64,000 bases of DNA. Source: Andalucia godoyi (Eukaryota; Discoba; Jakobea; Jakobida; Andaluciidae). The position numbers and the translations under genes were made by a program. The notes beneath the pieces were generated by a model. It had not been told where the DNA came from. It searched no databases and worked only from the letters and a program-made list of their open reading frames with translations. The stretch lies in contig VRVR01000025.1 in NCBI GenBank assembly GCA_009859145.1, positions 69,211-133,210 of the forward strand, given 5' to 3'. Each line of letters starts with the position of its first letter. Within the stretch, counting starts at the first letter, position 1. This document shows, one piece after another, positions 20,078-28,711 of the stretch.

Positions 20078-20355
20078 GCTCGGGGAGAGGAGAACCCTGG
20101 GCTGCAAGCGTTCTCTGGTTGCTCTGGTTCTTCTCCGCTCGCCTGCTATATATTTACCTTGTACACTAACCTACACTTTCCCTCGCGGTGTCGACCCGAG
20201 ATGGGACGCGCGTTGCGGGGGAGTCCAGTCCGGAGGGCTGTCGGCTGTCCTGCTTTTTTTTTTTTTTGGCGCTGTGACCTGGAGGAGCAGCAAGGGTCTT
20301 AACTGCAATTGTACATATAATTTGAAAAGTGTAAATTTACCACTAAGAACAAGCT

Positions 20356-20829
20356 TCATGCGCATGGATCCATTTGATACGTGATCCACATTGTCCGTTG
20401 CGCGTGTCGGTCATACAGTGCTCGAGCCCGGTAGTTGTCGTCTGCCGTCAGCCATCGCACCATGCTCCATCCTCGAGGCTTGCACAGTGATCGAAGATGC
20501 TCAAGCATCATGTCGCCAAGGCGCCCTCCCCGCACGGCAGGATCCACGAACAGGTCGTTGAGGAAGCAGGCTACCGAGCCAGTAAGCGGTCGCGGATTTT
20601 CTTGGAAATGTGCAAATCCTACAATGTCGCCATCCGCTTGCTGTCGCACAACAATGCATTCCAAAATGTGATTCTCGTCCATAATCCACGAAAACACCCG
20701 CTTTGCAGATTCGTCGGTGATGTCCCTCTTGTAGAAATCCGCATAGCCTTGAAACAGTCTTCTCCACGATGGATAATCCGATTCTCGAACACTGTCAAGG
20801 ACAAACTCAGCACCGCTGCTGGATGCCAT
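20356..20829 (-). CDS. GNAT N-acetyltransferase, tandem copy 1
   Basis: 157 residues; start ATG at 20829. The GNAT fold is indicated by the strand FLNDLFVDPAVRGG, the acetyl-CoA pyrophosphate loop around RGGRLGDMML, and the late TADDNYRARALYDRHA helix. It closely resembles the gene at 21585-22052 along its whole length, including the ends (W-R-R-L-F near the start, ITYQMD at the end), so the two are a tandem duplication in the same orientation. Such small soluble GNATs acetylate amines or amino acids; the substrate cannot be read from sequence. The loop here is R-G-G-R-L-G rather than the R-G-Q-K-L-A of copy 2, so copy 1 keeps the more canonical site. The R3 element lies between the copies, 228 bp upstream of this start. 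Confidence 0.8.
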   Translation of the reverse strand: MASSSGAEFVLDSVRESDYPSWRRLFQGYADFYKRDITDESAKRVFSWIMDENHILECIVVRQQADGDIVGFAHFQENPRPLTGSVACFLNDLFVDPAVRGGRLGDMMLEHLRSLCKPRGWSMVRWLTADDNYRARALYDRHAQRTMWITYQMDPCA

Positions 20830-21584
20830 ATTTCCTTTTTCTCTTCTTCTTGGTCCAATTTCTTGCAAGCTACCTGTCCTGACGTTTAATTTGTGACGCT
20901 CAACATAGAAAAAACGAAACAAGAAAGAAAAGCAAGAAAGAAATGCGAATTGTGAAACGAGGGGCGCTGCACTACTTGGAATCCGCAAAAAGATCCCGAG
21001 TTCCGGACAACGAAACCCTCGGGAGCGCTGGCAGTCGGAACAAAAGTCAAGCACACCTACATTGTACACTATCCACGGATAATCATCGCTGATTACCCAT
21101 AATCAACGTTGCAACCCAGCACGCCCCTCGGCATGAGAGACGTTCCTAAGATAGATGTTGCGTTGCATGGACAATAAAAATAAAATAAAGAAATGAAATG
21201 AGCGTCGCCGTGCGAGAATGCAACGCGGCGGCGTATGTATAGGGATTTCATGGTCAAAATGGGGCGAAACGAATCGGGCATCGTGTGACGGAGTTGCTAA
21301 GATAACAAACGCATGCGCATGGCGTGTGGCGCGTGGCAGTGTTTTTGTTTGCATGCGCTTTAGACTGCTTCATCATATCGCAATAAGTGGCAACGGTGTA
21401 ATAAACATGCATGGTGCGTTTTACATAACGACTAACTGGCGCTGATCTATCGTCCCTCAAAGTCACAACGAAGACGCGACATGCTCAGCCACGAGGATAT
21501 GCGTACCAAAAACGTTGGGCAATCGAGGATGCAAGAGGGAGGGGAAAAAAGGTTCCAGATGAGATGCTGGATCAGAAGGGTCGG
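20830..21584. other. Spacer between the two GNAT genes
   Basis: 755 bp with no supported gene. It contains the R3 element (right end at 21057). Between 21140 and 21470 the DNA has several short palindromes (for example around GCATGCGC) and no conserved protein. Either most of this stretch is one mobile element or it is ordinary spacer; only the right end can be defined. Confidence 0.5.
21057..21200 (-). mobile_element. R3 element: Fanzor/TnpB-like right-end remnant
   Basis: On the minus strand this stretch ends AGTGTACAATGTAG, identical to the R1 terminus. About 100 bp inside, a frame reads QRNIYLRNVSHAEGRAG, matching the N-I-x-L-[KR]-N block of R1 and R2. On the plus strand it shares CACGCC.C.CGGC and TC.T.AGATA.ATG with R2. 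Overall sequence is otherwise different, so it is a third family. The left boundary could not be found; homology is visible only over about 140 bp. Confidence 0.5.
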
Positions 21585-22052
21585 TCATGTGGAGTCCATT
21601 TGGTAAGTGATGCATGTTGTTCGCCACGCATGTCGGCCATACACTGCTCGAGCTCGATAGTTGTTGTCTGCTGTGATCCATCGGACGTCTTCCCAGTTCC
21701 TGTCTTTTCCCAACACTCGCAGACGGTGAAGCAGTTTGTCTGCCAGTTTTTGTCCCCGGAACGCAGGATCCACAAATAAATTGTCGAGAAAACAAATGTT
21801 TCTCGCAGACAAGCTGTGGGGCTGTTCTTGAAAATGTGCAAATCCAAGAATCGGTCTTTTGGAATCGTTTGTGTCCCGAAGTGCGATCCCATTGAATACG
21901 TGAGTTGGGTCCATCAGCCAACCGAACACTCGTTCTGCCACAATGTCTGTCAATTTCACATTGTGGACAGCACAGTGCTCCTCAAAAAGACGCCTCCAGA
22001 TCTCATAGTCTTCCCTGCGAATGTCGTCAATAACAATGCCTGAAACGTCCAT
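21585..22052 (-). CDS. GNAT N-acetyltransferase, tandem copy 2
   Basis: 155 residues; start ATG at 22052. It is a paralogue of the gene at 20356-20829 with the same motif order: WRRLFEEH near residue 20, GFAHFQEQP, FLDNLFVDPAFRGQKLADKLL (acetyl-CoA site) and TADNNYRARAVYGRHA. The pyrophosphate loop is R-G-Q-K-L-A, lacking the second Gly of the classical Q/R-x-x-G-x-G/A, so cofactor binding may differ. Role and substrate are unknown; a small-molecule amine acetyltransferase is the most likely type. It lies tail-to-head with copy 1 and is followed on the same strand by R3. Confidence 0.8.
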   Translation of the reverse strand: MDVSGIVIDDIRREDYEIWRRLFEEHCAVHNVKLTDIVAERVFGWLMDPTHVFNGIALRDTNDSKRPILGFAHFQEQPHSLSARNICFLDNLFVDPAFRGQKLADKLLHRLRVLGKDRNWEDVRWITADNNYRARAVYGRHAWRTTCITYQMDST

Positions 22053-22295
22053 TCCCGTCTTCGCGCAAACAATTGTTCATGAATCTACAACGAAGTGGAA
22101 AAGGGAGGGAAGAAGCTGCAATTTTCTTTTGGATTATTTTACTGTCATTTCTTGTTATTTATTCTTTTTTTTTTTTGTTATTGTTGTTCTCTTGTTCTCT
22201 GTGTTGCTGCTGAATTCCCAGTTTTGTGTTTGGTCGGACCCGAGCAACATCGGACATATGGGTTGAGAAGCGGACCAAGCTGCAGAGGCTGAAAG

Positions 22296-22838
22296 TTACT
22301 GGATGGTGATCGACTTTGTACGCGGCAGAGCCTGTTCACGCTTGGGGATATTGAGATGGAGGACGCCGTTGTCGTACTTTGCATTGATCTGTTCTGCATT
22401 TGCATTTTCCGGAAGTCTCATCGAACGCTGGAACGAGCCCCAGGATCTTTCGACGCGATGCCACTTTTCATTGTCCTCCTTCTTCTCCATCTTGTTTTCA
22501 CCGTGGATCTTCAGAACATTGTTGTGGTCCACTTCAATCTTGATGTCTGCCTTGCTGAGTCCCGGAAGCTCCGCCTCCACAATGATTTCCTTGTCGGTTT
22601 CCTTCACATCCATCATCGGGGCCCATGCGCGACGGCCTCCATTAAAAGTACTCAGTGTCGAGTTGTCGCGGTTAGCAACCGTGCCTGAGTTGCCATTGGC
22701 ATTGGAGCCACCTTCGATCGCTGACGGCTGCCCCGCAGATCCATAATAGTCAATCGGTGCAAAATGCTGCGCAAACAACGAGTCCATCTCCCGCTGCAGA
22801 CGCTGCATCTCGCGGAACGGGTCAGTCCAGAACGACAT
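22296..22838 (-). CDS. Small heat-shock protein (Hsp20/alpha-crystallin)
   Basis: 180 residues; start ATG at 22838 (MSFWTDPFREMQRLQREMD, the usual sHSP amphipathic opening). The alpha-crystallin domain spans about 75-170 with VEAELPGLSKADIKIEV, SFQRSMRLPENA and the hallmark GVLHLNIPK, followed by an ITIQ tail that can serve as the C-terminal I-x-I/V anchor. sHSPs are ATP-independent holdases that form oligomers and keep unfolding proteins soluble. No targeting signal is visible, so it is probably cytosolic or nuclear. Upstream on the same strand are a TATA-like box, a heat-shock element core and a cluster of CRE/ATF half-sites, annotated separately, which fit stress induction. Confidence 0.92.
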   Translation of the reverse strand: MSFWTDPFREMQRLQREMDSLFAQHFAPIDYYGSAGQPSAIEGGSNANGNSGTVANRDNSTLSTFNGGRRAWAPMMDVKETDKEIIVEAELPGLSKADIKIEVDHNNVLKIHGENKMEKKEDNEKWHRVERSWGSFQRSMRLPENANAEQINAKYDNGVLHLNIPKREQALPRTKSITIQ

Positions 22839-23000
22839 TTCGGTAACGTAACGTAGTGTACGGATAAGGTAAACAAAGGTACGGGTGAGGTAACTGTTTG
22901 TCTTGGAAGAGAGAAAAAAGAAAGAAGGAAAGAAGGGGGTAAGAAAAGAAAGAGAGAGAGAGAGAGAGAAGCGGAGTGACGAAACTAAGCAACACAATTG

Positions 23001-23008
23001 TATTTATA
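23001..23008 (-). promoter_or_regulatory. TATA-like box of the small heat-shock gene
   Basis: Reads TATAAATA on the minus strand, about 160 bp before the ATG. With a start site 25-35 bp downstream the leader would be about 130 nt of pyrimidine/purine-biased sequence. Confidence 0.5.
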
Positions 23009-23020
23009 GTTTGTGCAAAC

Positions 23021-23028
23021 TTCCAGAA
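23021..23028 (-). promoter_or_regulatory. Heat-shock element core
   Basis: TTCCAGAA, a perfect TTCnnGAA two-unit HSE core, 13 bp upstream of the TATA-like box. HSF binding normally needs three units; a third nGAAn unit is not perfect here. Confidence 0.45.
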
Positions 23029-23042
23029 AGTGCTAAAAATTT

Positions 23043-23093
23043 CGTCACGCTTTCGTCACGCTTTCCGTCACACTTTCGTCACAGCTGACGTCA
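23043..23093. promoter_or_regulatory. Cluster of CRE/ATF (bZIP) sites
   Basis: Four CGTCA half-sites begin at 23043, 23054, 23066 and 23077, spaced 11-12 bp (about one helical turn). They are followed by a full palindrome TGACGTCA at 23086-23093. The tandem CTTTCGTCAC-like unit makes it a small direct repeat. It lies 15 bp beyond the HSE and probably drives the small heat-shock gene. Confidence 0.5.
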
Positions 23094-23894
23094 CAGAGAG
23101 CTGCGGAAGACACTTCCCGGCAAATATTTACTCAAAAAGTCTCATTCACCTTGAAGGCAACTCTTATTAAAAACAATAACGTTTTGCTATTTTTCGAACT
23201 GAGATTTTTATAATATAGAAAGGAACAAAATGAGATGCAATATTCGGAATCCCGTAAAAAATGCATCTCGAAGCGAGCGCGGTTAAACAGCCAAACGCGT
23301 ATCTGTGGAAAACTAACCAAACTCAGCGGCCAAAAGGTGGCGCTGTAAACATTGTGGGTTCGACATGGATCGTGCTTGGCTTGGTTCTCGAAATATATGT
23401 TTTTTTGAAGCAATACTCAATCTTATTAAGCGCCTTGGCTTTGAGCGAAGTGCGCGATGGCTGCTTCGGCCCTTCTCCCTGTAGGGAGTTATAAGCATAC
23501 ATCCCATGAAAGCGAGGTGAGTGTTGCCAGTACTGATCAACATTGATTAGCATTGGAACGAGGCGTACGTGGTTGTCCTGTGTGCACGAGCCATGACGTC
23601 AGCCGCACACCAAAACATGAATCATTGGGTTGGCGTCGTTGCATATCGCATGCGCAATGATCTGATGATCATCAGCTTGCTCAACAAGTTGCGACGAGAG
23701 GGGATCAACGGGTTTCTCGGTTCTCGGTATCTTCGGGCATAGCCGGTCTGAGTTTGTTGGGAAGATCCCTCTTTGGAGCCATGCGATGTTTTTGTCTTTG
23801 TCTCTGATGAAAGGTGCTGCTTGAGGGTTCGATAGGGAAAAGCAAGCATGTTGTTTGTTTGATATTCAATGTTTGATGCACAAAGCTGTCAGCC

Positions 23895-24350
23895 GTTGAA
23901 TAATGACACGTCATTGTCATGCATACGGAAGTATACATAAACAGACACGGTCAATACTGGCCGACACTAGCACCTTTTGTTTCACAGGAATTCGTGCTGA
24001 TGCACGCTCGGCCAAAATTCAGCCGGTGGCACAGGCTCTGCATTTCCGACACTCTTTAACGCAACATCCGTAGCCATCTATTCTATCATTCGTTGGTTTG
24101 GTTTTTTGGTTTCACTTTTTGCAACGTTTGTTCCATAAGGCAACCGAGTATCGCGAGCGGCGGAAGCAAAGTGTTTGCATGTCCCGCGTGCAGCTCGCAG
24201 ATTGACCGAGATTGGGAACGGAGCGCGGAACATCTATCCGAAGAACGCTGTGAGGCGTGTTGGGGCCTATCCCCTTCCCGGCAACGGGATGCAAGACTGA
24301 ATATGCATGTCCGTTCGTAGATATGCATGTTCGGGGTACAACGTAGGCGT
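23895..24350 (+). mobile_element. R2 element copy A: deleted Fanzor/TnpB-like element
   Basis: About 456 bp. The left end carries TGACACGTCA and a long stretch shared with copies B and C (GCCGACACTAGC, ATTCAGCCGG, TAGCCATCTATTC). The middle is unique to this copy and encodes KVFACPACSSQIDRDW, the C-P-x-C...D-R-D pattern of the TnpB/Fanzor zinc ribbon and RuvC-III. In all three copies a shift follows D-R-D, after which the frame reads N-G-A-R-like residues. The right end has an imperfect hairpin (GAACATGCAT...ATGCATATTC, in the opposite sense) and the terminus GGGGTACAACGTAG. The N-terminal and central protein parts are deleted. The right end is 273 bp upstream of the UTP22 ATG, in sense. Confidence 0.62.
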
Positions 24351-24622
24351 CCTGGCCAGTCGTACATCCTATTTGAAAAAACCCAAGTTCTCCATCGTCC
24401 GTAGTTCCATGTTTCGCTCTTCTTTTCTGTTTTCCCCAATGTCCAAGCCATTGCACTGAGCCCTGCATCAGTCTTTGATTTCCGTCTTTTCTGTATTGTT
24501 TACTTATTATAATTATAATTATAATGGTTTGTTTTGTTATTACTTTTTTGGTTTTCATCCGTGATCTTTTATAATTCTTTTATTGGCGGTGTTTTTTGAG
24601 AGCTTGTGGATCTTGGGCGAAC

Positions 24623-27600
24623 ATGAAAGTGAAGGCTCTTCAAAATCGAAGGTTTGCGAAAGATCGGAAACAATCGAAGCAAAAGCCAGAGTCTTCCTCT
24701 GAAAGCGAGGAAGTGGACGAGATTTTGGACTCTGATGAATTTTCGTCTTTGGATGAACGTTCCGAGCAAGACAGCCCTATCCACAATGATGATGAAAACG
24801 GTGGATTCGAGAACATAGATGACGATGACGATGACGAAGCGCACGAAGAAGAAGAAGAAGAACAGGAGGAGGAGAAGGAAGAAGAAGAGATTGTGCGACC
24901 ACCACTGAAGCGAGCGCGTCTTGCGTTTGAGATTGAGGCGGAAAATCAGAAATCAGTCAAGGAGCCAAAGCTATCAAAGGAAGCCTCGAAGATGACGGAA
25001 GCGGAAATCCGATCGAAACGATTCAAACTGCAAGCTGATGCGCTGCTTGGGGAAGTCAAACCGTCGAAAGAAGTATTTCAGAATTGCGAGGCCTTTCTGA
25101 GAACACTGCGTGATGCGCTCTTCTCAGTGTCTGCAGCGACGAGCCCGTCACAAAACGCAGTTCTTCTGGAAAATGGACTGGCGGACGTGCTTCACGCAGA
25201 TGAATCAAACGACTGCGAAGCAAGGTTCGTGCCACCTTCGCAGATCCGGATTGTCGGAAGCTTTCTGCTTCGCTGTACGATTCGTCCGCGCCTAAATGTC
25301 GATGTCGCATGCGAAATTCCCTCGGAATGCTTCTTGCAAAAGGACTTTACGCACGGAAGGTATTTCAGGAAACGAGCGGCATGGCTCTTCATGTACGCAA
25401 AGCAGCTTCAGAAGAAATTGAACAAATTGGGTGTCACCATCAAGGTGTCTGATTTCAACGGGGACAAGTTTCGGCCGGTTTTGGAGCTCTCTGCAGCCGA
25501 ACTGATGCCGTTTACTGTTCGCATTTTGCCATGCCCATCAGACACACAGTTCTCGCTCGAGAAACTGTATTCGAGATCGTTGTTTGCAATTGCAGAGGAC
25601 GCGACGTTGGTGCCCCATTTGGCATATCTTCACGATCAGTTTTTGCAGTACGATAATTTGCTGGCGGTCGCATCACTGGTCCGCGTTTGGCTGCACCAGA
25701 GGCCCCTACTGGAAAGGTTCGTGTCACCCTTCATGCTGACTATGTGTATCGCAAAGGAATGCACCACGAATCCGCTGTTGAAACATGCAGACCTGTATCA
25801 TTTCTTCAAGGTATCCATGAAGGCAGTCCAGTCCGCCGCGGCTTCCGGATCTCTGACCGACGTGTCCGGGTCATTTTCGCTATCCCATGCATGTCCCTCG
25901 TGGGTATTGCGACGGCTGGCGTATGAGGCAGGGCTGGCTGTTCAATTTATGGATGCAGAAGACTTCAGCGGACTGTTCTTACAAAAGGTTGATCCCCTCT
26001 TTTCCTTCGATGGGTTCTATGTATTTTCCCGGAAAGTGGGTCAAACCGAACTCGCACAGTTGTGCGAAAAAGTGGAATCGGCAATTTCCGGACGTGTTCG
26101 GTGTGTTTGCCCTGTGCTTGACTCCCTTTCTGGACGTCATGCGCAGTACTCGATGATCGGTTTCTTGTTGACCGGTGATACCAGCGAAGCATACAAGCAA
26201 GTCGTCATGGGACCTGCTGCTGACGGGATTGCCGAGGAGATCGATGCCTTCCGAGGGATCTGGAAAGATAGAGCGGAAGTTCGCCGTTTCAAGGATGGCG
26301 CAATTTGCTGGTCTGCAGTTTTTCCCATTCCGAGCACTAAAAAGATTGTGGGTTCCAAGCGGGCATCGCTCGAAGATGTCACTCTGTGCCGTCGAACGTT
26401 CATCCTGGAGGAAATATTCCAGTTTTTGGTTGGCGATTCGAAGGGGCATATTCTGATGGATCCCATTCTTCCTTCTCTGATGGACGCTGCTGGAGAGGGC
26501 GATGACACTTCGGCGAAGCTCGAGTATGCTTCCGCATACGCCATCCGAGTTGCATTCAGCGAACTACAGTCCATGGTCATTCAGTGTGCATCGCTGCCTC
26601 TGCAAATCATCTCTGTTCATTGTACGGATCCCGCAGCCCGCAACACCTCTTCTCATCTGTCCGCATACACAGATGACAGGCGTGTTGTTCCCGTGGTCGT
26701 CATTCTCGAATCCTCTTCCAGATGGCCGGCAAATGCACAGGCGATTGCGAGGCTGAAGACGGCAATGGCATTTAGAATGGCGCAAGAACTGGAGTCAAAA
26801 TACCACTGCGCTTGTCGTTTGACGGAGCAGTATCTCGATGTGAACCTCCGTCGTGCAGACGCTGACTCCAAAAAGCTGACATTTCGGTTGTTGCTGCGAT
26901 CGGAAAATCCGCTCGAAATCACAACGCTTCCGGTCAAGGATGCGCTTGTTTATGAACGAGAAACAAAGTATGCAGTGCAGCACCACATGTGGAGTCTTGA
27001 TCTTTCCTTGAAGTTTGTGGGAAGGTACGGGGAAGCTTGTCGCTTGCTGGAGCGCTGGCTAGTGTCCCATGGTCTTTCTGGCTATTTCACTCAGGAATGG
27101 ATGGAGCTCATTGTCGCCGCTGTGTTTCATCCGAGACTGTGCTCTCCCTACGGCATCCCACAGTCGTCGTGGATCGCCTTTTTGCGAGCCCTTCGATTGA
27201 TTGGTACCGTGGACTGGAGACGAGAACCGATCGATATTCGTGGAATGTCTGGCGAGGAAGTCCAGAAAGTGTTGGAAAGGGATGCCGTCAAAAAACAGTC
27301 GGATTCTGAGAAGGTTGTCGAAGGTATGGATGGCCCCCAGGAATCGGATGTTTCCGGAAAATCCGTGAAAAGGGGTGGTCGACACACTTTCAAGATATTA
27401 TATGATCTCGATCCAGAATTTGGTCACCGTTGGTCGATTGATGGACCAGAGGAAATGATTGTGGATCGAATGCAGACACTGGCACGCAAATCGCTCGCAA
27501 ATCATGAGCGATGCGTTCTGAAACAGTCTTCTCAGTCTGCGTTTGCCAAGGAGTACGAAGCGGAGGTGATGTTTTCTGCAGAGGACTCTCGTCTGGCAAT

Positions 27601-28072
27601 GGTTGTTCAGGACATGGACATGTTGATACGACGCAGAGTGTTTGCCTCGCGGACGTCTCGGCAACCTTGGTGTCAGTTTATGGGATTGGATACGCTTTAT
27701 GACTGCTATCCGGAAGATGGCTTCCTGTCGCTGCTGCGAAAGCAGTTTGAGAACTACGCCTTTTTCTTTGAGCTAGACAAGAAACACATTGGAGTTGTTT
27801 TCAAGCCGCTTGCATTTCTTCCGACCCAGTTGCGAATTTCCTCTTCATTCTGCGCATTCCCTCTGGATGCCGACTGCGCTGCAGAGGGCCCAATGAAGAG
27901 CACCACAGTGATCCCTAATGTTTTTGAACTTGTGCACGAAATCAAGTCGATTGGCAAGGGTGTTGTGGAAAGCATGGACTTTGTCGTTCGGGGGGACCAG
28001 TGGGAGAACAGATGCAGTCTTGAAGCGCAGCAGGAGGACAGCGACCCGTCCGATGCAGCAAGTGAGCCTTGA
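24623..28072 (+). CDS. NOL6: UTP22/NOL6 (Nrap) U3 snoRNP ribosome-biogenesis factor
   Basis: 1149 residues, intronless; start MKVKALQNRRF with A at -3. UTP22 is part of the UTP-C module of the small-subunit processome in the nucleolus. The protein is built of catalytically dead nucleotidyltransferase-like and PAP/OAS1-like repeats. Diagnostic stretches are FTHGRYFRKRAAWLFMYAK, VRVWLHQRPLLE, LLERWLVSHGLSGYFTQEWMELIV and the VDWRREPIDI segment. Residues 20-110 are acidic (poly-Glu/Asp), typical of nucleolar proteins, followed by a short basic patch. The last codons (A-S-E-P and the TGA stop) lie at the edge of R1 copy 2, so that insertion probably replaced the native C-terminal end and 3' UTR. 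Confidence 0.88.
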   Translation: MKVKALQNRRFAKDRKQSKQKPESSSESEEVDEILDSDEFSSLDERSEQDSPIHNDDENGGFENIDDDDDDEAHEEEEEEQEEEKEEEEIVRPPLKRARLAFEIEAENQKSVKEPKLSKEASKMTEAEIRSKRFKLQADALLGEVKPSKEVFQNCEAFLRTLRDALFSVSAATSPSQNAVLLENGLADVLHADESNDCEARFVPPSQIRIVGSFLLRCTIRPRLNVDVACEIPSECFLQKDFTHGRYFRKRAAWLFMYAKQLQKKLNKLGVTIKVSDFNGDKFRPVLELSAAELMPFTVRILPCPSDTQFSLEKLYSRSLFAIAEDATLVPHLAYLHDQFLQYDNLLAVASLVRVWLHQRPLLERFVSPFMLTMCIAKECTTNPLLKHADLYHFFKVSMKAVQSAAASGSLTDVSGSFSLSHACPSWVLRRLAYEAGLAVQFMDAEDFSGLFLQKVDPLFSFDGFYVFSRKVGQTELAQLCEKVESAISGRVRCVCPVLDSLSGRHAQYSMIGFLLTGDTSEAYKQVVMGPAADGIAEEIDAFRGIWKDRAEVRRFKDGAICWSAVFPIPSTKKIVGSKRASLEDVTLCRRTFILEEIFQFLVGDSKGHILMDPILPSLMDAAGEGDDTSAKLEYASAYAIRVAFSELQSMVIQCASLPLQIISVHCTDPAARNTSSHLSAYTDDRRVVPVVVILESSSRWPANAQAIARLKTAMAFRMAQELESKYHCACRLTEQYLDVNLRRADADSKKLTFRLLLRSENPLEITTLPVKDALVYERETKYAVQHHMWSLDLSLKFVGRYGEACRLLERWLVSHGLSGYFTQEWMELIVAAVFHPRLCSPYGIPQSSWIAFLRALRLIGTVDWRREPIDIRGMSGEEVQKVLERDAVKKQSDSEKVVEGMDGPQESDVSGKSVKRGGRHTFKILYDLDPEFGHRWSIDGPEEMIVDRMQTLARKSLANHERCVLKQSSQSAFAKEYEAEVMFSAEDSRLAMVVQDMDMLIRRRVFASRTSRQPWCQFMGLDTLYDCYPEDGFLSLLRKQFENYAFFFELDKKHIGVVFKPLAFLPTQLRISSSFCAFPLDADCAAEGPMKSTTVIPNVFELVHEIKSIGKGVVESMDFVVRGDQWENRCSLEAQQEDSDPSDAASEP

Positions 28073-28400
28073 CGCCCATCGCACTGCTCGCAAAAACAGC
28101 AAACCACGCACTTGGTGCTATCCATGCAACGAAACTCTTTGCTCTGCTTTCCCCCCACTCCCCCAGAGATTCAGACAATGCTCTTCCGCTTGGCCTTTTT
28201 TCTTCTCGTTCCATTCATGCCAGTCCATCGTCATTCCGATGCCCCTTCTGGAACGGTGCGCAAAACATCGATCTGAAGAACGCTTCAGCGTACTGGGGCC
28301 TGTCCCTGCTTCCTGAATTGAAAATTCGCATTCGGTGTTCAGGTGCAAGACCGACGGCCAGCAACGATTCACCATGTGTAGTGTACAATGTAGACACCCG
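28058..28400 (+). mobile_element. R1 element copy 2: Fanzor/TnpB-like right-end remnant
   Basis: About 343 bp, the inverted near-identical copy of 11992-12333. Both boundaries are defined by divergence from copy 1: GCAAGTGAGCC at the left and AATGTAGACACCCG at the right. It carries the same WNGAQNIDLKN coding remnant without D-R-D. The left edge overlaps the final codons and stop of UTP22, in sense orientation. It ends about 310 bp from the convergent TTLL stop. Confidence 0.6.
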
Positions 28401-28711
28401 ACGCAGAGTCTGCTGAGTGATATTCTTTTGTGCAACATATACCTTTCTCCATCATGCATTTCCATTTATCTTTTCATTTTCAAATTAGCATTCTACAAAC
28501 AAAATTCACAGGTTGTATTTTATTGTTTTTTAGTTTTTTGATTTTATTTATTAATTTATTTTTTGGCTCAATGTTTTCTTCATGTAAGCATCCGATGACT
28601 ATCCAAAAATCCAAATATACGCGAACGACTATATCAACAAAAACACAAAGAAAAAGAAGAAGAAGAAGAAGAAGGAAAAAAACAAAGATTCTTCAAATTA
28701 CTCTAGCATCA
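28401..28711. other. UTP22-TTLL convergent spacer
   Basis: 311 bp of AT-rich DNA after R1 copy 2, with T-rich stretches and an AAG-rich run at 28650-28680. It is the 3' flank of both convergent genes. No gene or RNA was recognised. Confidence 0.5.

Larger units (their letters stand above)
22839..24622. other. sHSP-UTP22 divergent region, largely repeat-derived
   Basis: 1.78 kb between divergent genes. From left to right: sHSP promoter (22839-23100), unrecognised DNA of mixed composition with no conserved frame (23100-23890), R2 copy A (23895-24350), and the UTP22 promoter with AT-rich DNA near 24500. Short open frames in 23132-23938 show no family resemblance. A perfect TGACGTCA also appears near 23594. 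Confidence 0.5.
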
